Below are positions 43,892 to 52,370 of a stretch of 64,000 nucleotides of DNA, piece by piece. The stretch is from Vulcanimicrobiota bacterium (GTDB lineage Bacteria; Vulcanimicrobiota; JAJTBE01). Where the stretch lies: assembly GCA_021107945.1 (NCBI GenBank), contig JAIORV010000160.1:85451-149450 (forward strand), given 5' to 3'. The notes under the pieces are model-generated. The model had not been told where the DNA came from. It worked only from the letters and a program-made list of their open reading frames with translations, and ran no database searches. The stretch's first letter is position 1. The number at the start of each line of letters is the position of its first letter. The position numbers were made by a program, and so were the translations under genes.

Positions 43892-45574
43892 TTATTCTTT
43901 CGAAATACTCTGTTCCTTTATTCTCTCCATTTCTTCCTCGATTATCTCTTCTTCAAGCTTTTTAAACAGAGGCTTTGGCTTCCTTAGGTTCTGTCCGGCC
44001 GGGATTTCCTCGAATTTCCAGCCGTGGCTTTCGATTTCGTCTTCATAACCAAGGAGTCCGTGGAGCTTTATTGAGGAGAACGGAAGGAACGGATACAAAG
44101 CTGTTTTCAGAGCGTTTATAAGGTTTATCGCTACATAAAGGCTTGTTGCCGCCCTTTTTGGATTTTCCTTTATTTCTTTCCAGGGTGATGTTACTTCAAG
44201 ATACTTGTTAGATTCGTGAGCAAGGGACATTGCGGAGCGAATCGCTTCTTTGAATTTGCATAATTTCAACGATTCATCCATATCAGCAAGTGTCTTTTTT
44301 GCCAGGTCCAGAATCTCCCTGTCTTTATCTTCGAGTTCGCCTGGTTCCGGGACTACCTTATCGAATTTTTTAAATGTGAAAGTCAATGTTCTGTGAACCA
44401 GGTTGCCATATGCTGCCACAAGTTCATTGTTGTTTCTCCGGTAGAATTCGTACCAGGAGAAATCGGCGTCGTTTGTTTCCGGCATATTTATTGACAGAAG
44501 GTATCTCAGGGGATCCGGGTCATATCTTTCGAGGTAGTCGGAAAGCCATAATGCCCAGTTCCTTGATGTGGAGAACTGCTTTCCCTCAAGTGTCAGGAAT
44601 TCATTTGACGGCACTTCATACGGAAGACTGAGCCCCTCGTATGCCATCAACATTGCCGGCCAGATAATCGTATGAAACGGTATATTATCCTTGCCGATGA
44701 AATAATATGTTTTAACATTCTTATCCTGCCAATATTCTCTCCATTTTTCCGGATCGCCGGAATTCTCCGCCCATTCCTTGCTTGCCGAGAGATATCCGAT
44801 CACCGCTTCGAACCAGACATATATCCGCTTCGTTTCACAGCCCTCGATGGGAATATCGACACCCCAGGAGATATCTCTTGTGATAGCTCTGTTCTTCAGA
44901 CCGTCTTTCAGATATTGTTTGGTAAAGTGATAAACATTGGGTTTGAAGTACTTCTTTGTCTTTATCCATTCAAGAAGTTTGTCGTTAAAGGCGGTAAGCC
45001 TGAGAAAGTAATGCTCTGTTTCGTGTATTTCCGGCGTGGCCCCACAAATCTTACATTGGGAATTGACCAAATCCTCCGCATTAAGAGGTTTCCCACAATC
45101 ATCACATTGGTCTCCCCGGGCATTCGGGCTCTCGCAGAAAGGACAAGTTCCTTCCACATACCGATCCGGAAGGAATCTTTGGCACTTCTGACAGAACGGA
45201 GAGCGCATCGAATCCTTAAAAATATAGTCTTTTTCAAGGAGTTTAAGGAAAACATCATGCACTACTTTCCTGTGGTTATCGGTTCCCGTGCGTGTGAAAT
45301 GATCATAACTTATGCCAAGTTGCTCCCAGGATTTCAAGAATTGCTTGTGATACCTCTCAGCTATTTTTGCGGGGTGCACACCTTCCTTCTCCGCTTTCAC
45401 AGTTATAGGTGTCCCATGCTGATCGCTTCCGGAAACCATCAATACTTCATTGCCCTTTGTTCTATTGTATCGGGCAAAAATATCTGCGGGAAGGTAACAT
45501 CCGGCAATATGCCCCAGGTGAATGGGTCCGTTGGCATAGGGCCATGCAGTGCATACCAATACTTTTTCTTTCAT
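43892..45574 (-). CDS. metG: Methionyl-tRNA synthetase
   Basis: 560 residues. The HIGH motif appears as HLGH (PIHLGHIAGCY). The connective peptide carries a two-knuckle zinc site with CQKC, CPFC, CDDC and CKIC, the MetG1/archaeal-like form. The KMSKS loop reads FSTSRN (KQFSTSRNWALW). The anticodon-binding helical domain is complete, but there is no C-terminal tRNA-binding (EMAPII-like) extension. GAGGAG sits eight bases before ATG 45574. Confidence 0.97.
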   Translation of the reverse strand: MKEKVLVCTAWPYANGPIHLGHIAGCYLPADIFARYNRTKGNEVLMVSGSDQHGTPITVKAEKEGVHPAKIAERYHKQFLKSWEQLGISYDHFTRTGTDNHRKVVHDVFLKLLEKDYIFKDSMRSPFCQKCQRFLPDRYVEGTCPFCESPNARGDQCDDCGKPLNAEDLVNSQCKICGATPEIHETEHYFLRLTAFNDKLLEWIKTKKYFKPNVYHFTKQYLKDGLKNRAITRDISWGVDIPIEGCETKRIYVWFEAVIGYLSASKEWAENSGDPEKWREYWQDKNVKTYYFIGKDNIPFHTIIWPAMLMAYEGLSLPYEVPSNEFLTLEGKQFSTSRNWALWLSDYLERYDPDPLRYLLSINMPETNDADFSWYEFYRRNNNELVAAYGNLVHRTLTFTFKKFDKVVPEPGELEDKDREILDLAKKTLADMDESLKLCKFKEAIRSAMSLAHESNKYLEVTSPWKEIKENPKRAATSLYVAINLINALKTALYPFLPFSSIKLHGLLGYEDEIESHGWKFEEIPAGQNLRKPKPLFKKLEEEIIEEEMERIKEQSISKE

Positions 45575-45801
45575 CTTGCGTTCTCCTCATGCATCGGCAG
45601 TGTAGATTTTAACTTCCCCTTATACGGAAGTGATGAAGCCTTCTCTGCCGTTATTAAAACTGGAGTTCTTTTCTGTGTAAGTGTAAATATTTCCTTTATC
45701 TTATGAGCTTTCCTGGCGTTATTTATCCCCAAAAATGCATTTAGAATCTTATAATTACCATATTGCAGCTTTTTTGAGTGAAAGAATCCATTTATCGCCA
45801 A
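45571..45801 (-). CDS. Possible small protein upstream of metG (doubtful)
   Basis: 76-codon frame ending in a 4-base overlap with the metG ATG. The predicted peptide is basic, with no recognised domain. It may be a coupled leader peptide or simply the metG leader. There is no clear ribosome binding site. I would not call it a gene without expression or conservation data. Confidence 0.2.
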   Translation of the reverse strand: MAINGFFHSKKLQYGNYKILNAFLGINNARKAHKIKEIFTLTQKRTPVLITAEKASSLPYKGKLKSTLPMHEENAR

Positions 45802-45915
45802 TATAAAAATATATCGAAAAATGCCTGAGAATAGATGTGCTTAATTAGCAGTAAATTCTGTCATAAAATATAATTCTCCGCGATCTCTGCGCCCTCTGCG
45901 GTGAATTTAAAAGCG

Positions 45916-46230
45916 TTATCCGGGTTTATCGATGATGTCCGAAAGATTATCGCAGATTGCCCCGGAATCTTCATCTGATTCCATAAGCTGATATCCGGCA
46001 TATCCTTTTTTCTTTGTATCGAGTTCTTCTCCATCCAGTCGGACGGCACTTTTTTGCGGATGTGTCTTGATTGTTGTATATGCTCTTACAATTGCAGACA
46101 CGGTGGCTTCCTGAAAAACAAACACTTCTCCTTCAACAGTCTCAATAACCGTGCGAATATGCCGATGCCCTGAAGGCACTCCCATTGTTACTGATTTTAC
46201 ATCCGAATTTCTGTAAGTTTTCTTGTTCAT
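45916..46230 (-). CDS. Small conserved-looking protein, uncharacterised
   Basis: 104 residues. The compact core GHRHIRTVIETVEGEVFVFQEATVSAIVRAYTTIKTHP looks like a genuine folded domain; similar short proteins occur in varied bacteria. Downstream is a polar segment ending GYAGYQLMESDEDSG. ATG 46230 has only a weak upstream site. Function unknown. Flanked by repeats on both sides. Confidence 0.6.
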   Translation of the reverse strand: MNKKTYRNSDVKSVTMGVPSGHRHIRTVIETVEGEVFVFQEATVSAIVRAYTTIKTHPQKSAVRLDGEELDTKKKGYAGYQLMESDEDSGAICDNLSDIIDKPG

Positions 46231-46279
46231 AATGATGGTTTCAACTCTTATAATAAATTCCCTATTGGTTGTTTCAAGG

Positions 46280-46588
46280 TCCTCTGTGGTGAAAAAACAC
46301 GTGCAAACTATACTATTCGTTTATCGGGACGAGGACGTCCCTCCTACAGATTCGGGCTGCTTTATCTGTTTTTCGCATCCTCTGTGGGGAAAAAACACGT
46401 GCAAACTGTACTATTCGTTTATCGGGACGAGGACGTCCCTCCTACAGATTCGGGCTGCTTTATCTGTTTTTCGCATCCTCTGTGGGGAAAAAACACGTGC
46501 AAACTGTACTATTCGTTTATCGGGACGAGGACGTCCCTCCTACAGATTTGGGCTGCTTTATCTGTTTTTCGCGTCCTCTGTGGGGAAT
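46280..46588 (+). repeat. Three tandem 98-bp repeats carrying the GGGACG hairpin element
   Basis: GTGCAAAC recurs at 46301, 46399 and 46497, an exact 98-base period. Units two and three are nearly identical and differ at single positions. Each unit contains one hairpin element (TTTATCGGGACGAGGACG followed by TCCCTCCTACA), then CGGGCTGCTTTATCTG and CCTCTGTGGGGAAAAAAC. Open frames across it are repeat translations. Confidence 0.9.
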
Positions 46589-46597
46589 AGTAACAAA

Positions 46598-48391
46598 TCA
46601 CCTGTCTGACGAGTCTAGCTTAATATATTTATTATAATTCTCTAACACCTCAACTATATCGTGATGCTCATATTTCTTTGCAAGTGCAAGAGGAGTCTGT
46701 TGAGCAAGATTTACTGCATGTACATCTGCCCCATGTTGTATGAGGCAAATAACAACAAGCCTGTGTCCCTCTCTTGCCGCGAAGTGAAGCGGTGTCATGC
46801 TGAAGTTGTTTTTCGAGTCAACAAAGGCATTATTCTCCAGCAGAATCTTGACCACATCCAACCTTCCTTTTTGGGCCGCCTTGTGCAAGGCGGTAGATCC
46901 CAGGGAATCGACTTCGTTAACCTTCTCACCCTCGTTAATCAATGACTCTACCAGACTCCCGTTTCCTTTGAAAGCCGCCTCGTGAAGCGGGATGACTTTC
47001 TTTATTGTCTTGCCGTCTGTTTCGGGCTTTACTTTTTTGAGGATATTATCCAATGTGCGGGGAAAAAAGAAAACAAGTACAACAAAAACCAAGGCCAGAA
47101 TTACAAATAAAACCGCAAAAGATACATGATGCGTCTTTTTGTTTCTCTCAAGCATTGATTGCTCATGCAGGGCGGCGCCTGTTCTAATATTCCTGATCGG
47201 TTCCTCCACCGTTTTCTGTGAAATGATTCGCCCCCGGGGCCTCCGGAAGTCGCCCAAAGTTGGCACTCGCTCAAAAGTCCTGGTGGGAGGCAGCTTTATC
47301 TCGGGAGGTTTGACTTTTTGGGGGGCGGATTTGACATTTAAAGGGGCAGACATGAATGAAGTTCTCTTTATCGGGGAATCATTTTTTTTCTCTGTGTTTA
47401 TTTCCAGTGATTTTTTTAGTTTCAGGCTGGATTTCCCTCTTGTTCTTCCTGTTACTATCCTTAATCTCTTTTTAATACTCCTTGCCGAATCGGGACGATC
47501 CCCCGGGGATACATTCAGCATTGACATGATTAAACTGTTTATTTCACCGGGAACTTCCGGATTAATTTCAACTATTTCCCTTAAAGGTCGCCCGTCGCCG
47601 GATACCTCCGCCGGATTCACGCCCGTAAAGAGATAATACATAATAGCTCCGAGAGAATATAAATCCGTGCTCTTGCTGATACCCTTCCCGCTCTGCTCCG
47701 GGGCGGCAAATCCCCTTGTGTTTTTAAAAACATTGTATTGATCCGATTTGAAGACATCGGCAAATCCGAAGCTCAGTATAAATGTATTTCCATATTCGCT
47801 GTTACCGGAAGAAAGCACAGAGGCGGAAGGATCCTGGATGAATACATTGGCAGGCTTTAAATTACCACAAAGCACAGACGGGTTCTCGGAGTGCAAATAA
47901 TCCAGAGTATCAATCATTTGAAGGAAATAGTCCGTAGCGGCTTCAACCGGGAAAGGCTTTCCCTGCCAATCCTCCATCAATTTCTCCAGGCTCTTACCCT
48001 TGATAAATTTTCTTATTATATAAAATGCAGCCTCATTTTCATCGGCATTTTCCGTTATAAAACAGTCGCTCATCCGGGGAAGGCCTTTATTAAACAATCT
48101 TGATAAATCGCCGGCTTTGTTCGTAAATTTTCTTATTAAGCTCGCCCTGTCGCCGGGATTTTGAAATGATATCCTTATTTCTTTTATGATAACCGGCTCA
48201 ACCAGATGCGTATCATTTGCAAGGGCGGAAGTCTGTCCGGAGTCGAATTCGAGTATTTGTTGTATCTCGTACTTGTCATGAAAGACAGTCCCTTTTTTTA
48301 TTCCACCCTCAATAAAACTCTCACCGCATCCGGCACAGAATCTCGATGCGTCATCGTTTTCTTGGCCACATACCAGGCAAAATTCAGGCAT
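46598..48391 (-). CDS. Zinc-ribbon pseudokinase with membrane helix and ankyrin repeats
   Basis: 597 residues from ATG 48391 (GGTGA five bases ahead). Domains: an N-terminal zinc ribbon (Cys5, 8, 19, 22), a Hanks-type kinase fold (about 38-310), a basic/Pro linker, a membrane helix (about 422-443), and three or four ankyrin repeats (about 468-585; STALHKAAQKGRLDVVKILL, TPLHFAAREGH). In the kinase part Lys70 and APEQ are kept. The HRD triad, however, reads CGN (Asn177) and DFG reads SFG (Ser207). Phosphotransfer is therefore unlikely. The gene is last after glgP and ychF. Confidence 0.88.
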   Translation of the reverse strand: MPEFCLVCGQENDDASRFCAGCGESFIEGGIKKGTVFHDKYEIQQILEFDSGQTSALANDTHLVEPVIIKEIRISFQNPGDRASLIRKFTNKAGDLSRLFNKGLPRMSDCFITENADENEAAFYIIRKFIKGKSLEKLMEDWQGKPFPVEAATDYFLQMIDTLDYLHSENPSVLCGNLKPANVFIQDPSASVLSSGNSEYGNTFILSFGFADVFKSDQYNVFKNTRGFAAPEQSGKGISKSTDLYSLGAIMYYLFTGVNPAEVSGDGRPLREIVEINPEVPGEINSLIMSMLNVSPGDRPDSARSIKKRLRIVTGRTRGKSSLKLKKSLEINTEKKNDSPIKRTSFMSAPLNVKSAPQKVKPPEIKLPPTRTFERVPTLGDFRRPRGRIISQKTVEEPIRNIRTGAALHEQSMLERNKKTHHVSFAVLFVILALVFVVLVFFFPRTLDNILKKVKPETDGKTIKKVIPLHEAAFKGNGSLVESLINEGEKVNEVDSLGSTALHKAAQKGRLDVVKILLENNAFVDSKNNFSMTPLHFAAREGHRLVVICLIQHGADVHAVNLAQQTPLALAKKYEHHDIVEVLENYNKYIKLDSSDR

Positions 48392-48409
48392 TCTAATCAC
48401 CAACCAATT

Positions 48410-49507
48410 TTACTTCCCAAACCTTACAAATACTACGTCCCTGTCCCCTACGACATAATCCTTTCCCTCGAATCGCATAGCTCCCTTATCGCGGATGTCG
48501 TGAAGAGAGCCGATTTTCACAAGCTCCTGCGCCTTTATGACTTCGGCTTTTATGAAACTTTTCGCCATATCGGTATGTATCTTCCCCGCCGCTTCAATGG
48601 CGGTTGATCCTCTTATAAGGCTCCAGGCTCTGACTTCTTTTTCGTTTCCCGTATAGAATGTTATAAGGTCCAGTATGTCGTATGCCGCTTTTATTACATG
48701 GGGAAGTCCCCATATGGTAAGCCCCAATTCCTCGGCGAACATTTCGGCCTCATCCGGTTCGAGTTGAGCTAATTCACCTTCCAGTTTTGCACAGACAGGA
48801 ATAACGAGAGCGCCTCTTTTTTGGGCATGAGATTTCAACTTTTCCCTGAACGGATAGTCATCGCCGGGGATATCTTTTTCCGATATATTGATAATATAAA
48901 ACATCGGTTTTAATGTAAGAAGAGCAAATGACTTGATGATTTCCTTTTCATTCTCCGACAGCTCCGTATTGCAGGCAGGCTCTCCATTTTTTAACTTTTC
49001 CAGAATTTTGTCCAGTATGATGAATTCTTTTTTATATTTTTTTTCACCCAGTTTCACAGAGCGCTTCCGCTTTTCATGTGCCTTCTCCACAACCTCAAGG
49101 TCTGCAAGCGTCAACTCGGTTTCAAGTGTTTCGACTTCATCAATGGGATCAAGTTTCCCCGACGAGAATGGAATTCCCGGGTCGTCAAACCCTCTTAATA
49201 TCATTGCAATGGCATCCACTTCCCGTATATGAGACAGGAAACGGTTTCCCAGCCCCTCGCCTTTGTGTGCGCCCTTGATAAGCCCGGCCACGTCAACAAA
49301 TGTAACGTCGGCGGGAATTATTTTCTCCGCCCCATACACAGGCTTCAGCTTGTCAACCAGCGGATCCTCTATGGGAACCTGTCCCCTGTTTGGCTCTATT
49401 GTTGAAAATATATGAGGAGAAACCAGAGCGGATTTCCCCGTCATAGCGTTGAAGAGTGTTGATTTCCCAGCATTGGGAAGTCCCACTATGCCTATTGAAA
49501 GACTCAT
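48410..49507 (-). CDS. ychF: Redox/ribosome-associated ATPase YchF (Obg family)
   Basis: 365 residues, normal length. P-loop GLPNAGKST, DVAGLIKGAHKGEGLGNRFL (switch/G3), VCAKLEGEL in place of NKxD (the ATP-preferring G4), and the C-terminal TGS domain (LITFYTGNEKEVRAW, LHDIRDKGAMRFEGKDYVV). It starts exactly where the upstream glgP stops (49508/49507). Confidence 0.97.
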   Translation of the reverse strand: MSLSIGIVGLPNAGKSTLFNAMTGKSALVSPHIFSTIEPNRGQVPIEDPLVDKLKPVYGAEKIIPADVTFVDVAGLIKGAHKGEGLGNRFLSHIREVDAIAMILRGFDDPGIPFSSGKLDPIDEVETLETELTLADLEVVEKAHEKRKRSVKLGEKKYKKEFIILDKILEKLKNGEPACNTELSENEKEIIKSFALLTLKPMFYIINISEKDIPGDDYPFREKLKSHAQKRGALVIPVCAKLEGELAQLEPDEAEMFAEELGLTIWGLPHVIKAAYDILDLITFYTGNEKEVRAWSLIRGSTAIEAAGKIHTDMAKSFIKAEVIKAQELVKIGSLHDIRDKGAMRFEGKDYVVGDRDVVFVRFGK

Positions 49508-52069
49508 TTAACCTAACCACCACTTTATGAGCGCCTTTTCGAAACGGCGACTCAGTTTCTTTGTTCTGGGATATATGCAAACAGCGTATCCGTGCTGCCC
49601 CGCTACTTCGCATGGAATCATGCCTGTGAATTGATATAGACCGTTGGGTTTCGTGTCGGTAACATTCATCCATACCCTTTTTCCTTCATAGATGTCGCCC
49701 TTCCTGTCCATCGCGCCATGAAAAAGCGCCACGTTTACGTCGTCAGGCTTTATTTTTCCAAGGTTCACCATTGCATTTACCTCGAGATCGTTATCGACAT
49801 GAATTTCTGTCCGGAGATCTGCATATACACTTGATATATAAACATCGTCCCAATTTTCCCTGATAAACTTCTTCCATGTTTCCATTTTTCGAACCATTTC
49901 CAAGTTGTCTTTGGTTAGTTCCTCCCATTGTTTGTTGGCGGGATCGTATATAAGCTCAAAATATTCCTTCAGCATCCGGTTTGTGTTAAAGAATGGGCAC
50001 AGAGCGCTGATCGATTCTTTCATTATCTTGATCCATCCTCTGGGAAGACCGTCAACACCACGGTCATAAAATGTTGGTACGACCTCTTTTTCCAGGATTT
50101 CATATAGGGCGAGAGCTTCCACTTCATCCTGGTACTTGTGTTCGCTGTATTCTTCGCCGCTTCCTATGGCCCATCCGTCGCTTCCGTTGTATCCCTCGCA
50201 CCACCAGCCGTCAAGAACACTAAGATTGAGACCGGCATTTGGACAAACTTTCATTCCGCTTGTTCCACTTGCTTCAAGAGGTCTTCTGGGTGTATTTAGC
50301 CAGACGTCAACACCCTGTACAAGGTATCTGGCAATTTCTATATTGTAGTCCTCTAAAAATACCACTCTTCTTCTGAATCCGTCTTTGTTTGCAAGATGCA
50401 CAATTTCTTTTATCAATGCCTTGCCGTTATCATCCTTGGGGTGAGCTTTTCCCGCAAAAATGATCTGTACAGGACAATCTCTGTTATTGAGGAGTTTATC
50501 AAGCCTTTCCACATCTGAGAAAAGCAGGGTTGAGCGTTTGTATGTTGCAAACCTGCGGGCAAACCCGATAGTGAGAGCCTGCGGATCCAGCAACTCCTCA
50601 CAGTGAGTTATGGCGGAATGTGACGCGCCCCTTCTCTCTAACTGCTCTTTAACCTTTCGGCGAGCAAATGCGACAAGTCTCTCCCTGAGTCTCTCCTTGC
50701 TTCTCCACAACTCGGATTCCGGCACATTGTCAACTTTCTCCCACAATTGCTTATCCATTGGATTATCAAGAACCTGCGGGCCGATATACCGGTCAAACAG
50801 CCTTGACATTTCATCGGAGATCCATGTATTTGTATGAATACCATTGGTAATATGTCGAAGCGGGACAAGTTTATCGGGAAGATCCGGCCAGAGGTCTCTC
50901 CACATTTCACGTGAGACTTTTCCATGAAGTTTGCTGACTCCGTTACACCTATCGGCAAAATTAAAGGCCAAATAAGGCATAGAGAAGCTCTCGCTCATAT
51001 CTTTAGGGCGAAGTCTTCCAAGCCCTATCAAGTGGCCAAGTGTAATTCCGAGCTTATTGCTATATTCTCCAAAATATTTCGCAATCATTTGAGGCGGAAA
51101 CAGGTCAATACCCGCGGGAACAGGCGTATGTGTAGTGAAGTTACTGCTTGCGGATACAAGATCCCTTGCCTCGCTAAATGACAAATTATATCTTTCCATC
51201 AATATCTTTGCTCTCTCGAAAACGAGGAAAGCCGAGTGTCCCTCGTTCATATGGAATACAGTGGGCTCTAACCCCAGCGATTCCAGAGCGCGGACGCCGC
51301 CGATACCCAGGAGTATCTCCTGCCTAATTCTCATATCCAGGTCGCCGCCGTATAATTTATGCGTGATCTCCTGATCTTCGAGAGAATTGACTTCGATATT
51401 TGTATCAAGTAGATACAAAGATACTCTCCCGACCTTGACCTCCCATATCTGTGCATATACAACCCTGCCGGGAAATTCAACTGCGATCATTACGGGCAGG
51501 CCGTCTATTCCACGTTTCAAAGTTATAGGAAGGTTCTCGAAGTCATTGTCAATGTAAAATTCCTGTTGCCAGCCGTCAATGTTGAGATATTGTTTGAAAT
51601 ATCCATATCGATATATCAGCCCGACACCTACAAGCGGGATTCCTAAATCGCTTGAGGATTTCATATGATCTCCCGACAGCACGCCGAGTCCGCCGGAATA
51701 AAGACTCAGGCATTCATGGAGCCCGAATTCGAATGAGAAGTATGCCACTTTTCCCTTGAATTTATCTTTATAATTCTCATCGAACCATGTCGAAGCTTTC
51801 AGGTATTCCTGCAAATCATTATAAACTTTTTCCATGTGATGTAAAAACGCTTCATCCCCAATAAGTTCATCGTACCTTGAAGCGGAAATCTTCCCCAGCA
51901 TTGCAATGGGATTGTGATTCGTCTTCTCCCATACATCGTTATCAACCCATCTGAACAGGTCTATTGCATCCGGTGTCCAGGTCCACCAGAGATTATATGC
52001 AATTTTCAACATCGGTCTTAATTGATCCGGAATGTTTGGTAATATAGTGTAACGCATTATTTTCTTCAT
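49508..52069 (-). CDS. glgP: Alpha-glucan (glycogen/maltodextrin) phosphorylase
   Basis: 853 residues from ATG 52069, with AGGTGA five bases ahead; a GTG at 52078 is open but less likely. The N-terminal DUF3417 region (LPNIPDQLRPMLKIAYNLWWTWTPD) marks the TIGR02094/'short-form' alpha-glucan phosphorylase class. The PLP region reads EASGTSGMKVCPNAGLNLS; ATYKRSTLLFSD and GLDTNIEVN-like loops are also present. It releases glucose 1-phosphate from glycogen. The C-terminal extension (about 740-853) is an added domain common in this class. Confidence 0.95.
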   Translation of the reverse strand: MKKIMRYTILPNIPDQLRPMLKIAYNLWWTWTPDAIDLFRWVDNDVWEKTNHNPIAMLGKISASRYDELIGDEAFLHHMEKVYNDLQEYLKASTWFDENYKDKFKGKVAYFSFEFGLHECLSLYSGGLGVLSGDHMKSSSDLGIPLVGVGLIYRYGYFKQYLNIDGWQQEFYIDNDFENLPITLKRGIDGLPVMIAVEFPGRVVYAQIWEVKVGRVSLYLLDTNIEVNSLEDQEITHKLYGGDLDMRIRQEILLGIGGVRALESLGLEPTVFHMNEGHSAFLVFERAKILMERYNLSFSEARDLVSASSNFTTHTPVPAGIDLFPPQMIAKYFGEYSNKLGITLGHLIGLGRLRPKDMSESFSMPYLAFNFADRCNGVSKLHGKVSREMWRDLWPDLPDKLVPLRHITNGIHTNTWISDEMSRLFDRYIGPQVLDNPMDKQLWEKVDNVPESELWRSKERLRERLVAFARRKVKEQLERRGASHSAITHCEELLDPQALTIGFARRFATYKRSTLLFSDVERLDKLLNNRDCPVQIIFAGKAHPKDDNGKALIKEIVHLANKDGFRRRVVFLEDYNIEIARYLVQGVDVWLNTPRRPLEASGTSGMKVCPNAGLNLSVLDGWWCEGYNGSDGWAIGSGEEYSEHKYQDEVEALALYEILEKEVVPTFYDRGVDGLPRGWIKIMKESISALCPFFNTNRMLKEYFELIYDPANKQWEELTKDNLEMVRKMETWKKFIRENWDDVYISSVYADLRTEIHVDNDLEVNAMVNLGKIKPDDVNVALFHGAMDRKGDIYEGKRVWMNVTDTKPNGLYQFTGMIPCEVAGQHGYAVCIYPRTKKLSRRFEKALIKWWLG

Positions 52070-52217
52070 ATGCTTCACCTCTGCTGTTGCAAGTTTTTGT
52101 TTCTGTGATATTCTCGAGTTCTGCCATTTATTATTCCAGAAGGTTGGGATTTTATCCTTTTCCTCGCTTCAGCCTTCTTAGCGCAAAGAATGCAGAGTAT
52201 CAGGTAAAATTACAAAA

Positions 52218-52234
52218 TTAACAATATATTAACA
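52218..52234 (+). promoter_or_regulatory. TTAACA-N5-TTAACA operator-like pair
   Basis: Two perfect TTAACA hexamers 11 bases apart (52218 and 52229), with TTACAA at 52210. They lie upstream of the propeller gene at 52371, whose TATAAT is at 52324-52329 behind a weak TTGAGG. Same geometry as at 57905 and the large array at 23480. Confidence 0.55.
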
Positions 52235-52370
52235 CTGCAAAATTGATTGTATTTACAATTGTATGTTAATATATAACCATGAAATTAAAAGTTTCAGGAA
52301 CTTTGAGGCTCTGAATTTTTTACTATAATGGGCTTACAACTGACAGTAAAGATAAGAGGGGATAAAGAAC

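Noticed and set aside
44672..45706. 344-codon plus-strand frame opposite metG
   Set aside because: It is antisense to a clear methionyl-tRNA synthetase and has no recognisable domain.
45575..45915. T-box or SAM riboswitch ahead of metG
   Set aside because: I could not find a T-box core (TGGNACC-like) or SAM-aptamer helices; the stretch holds only a doubtful 76-codon frame and plain AT-rich sequence.
46280..46588. Possible CRISPR array (regularly spaced repeats)
   Set aside because: The whole 98-base unit is repeated, not a short repeat with unique spacers, and no cas genes are present.
46223..46609. Open frame of 128 codons across the tandem repeats
   Set aside because: It is only the translation of the 98-bp repeats (98 is not a multiple of three, so successive units read in different frames) and has no ribosome binding site.
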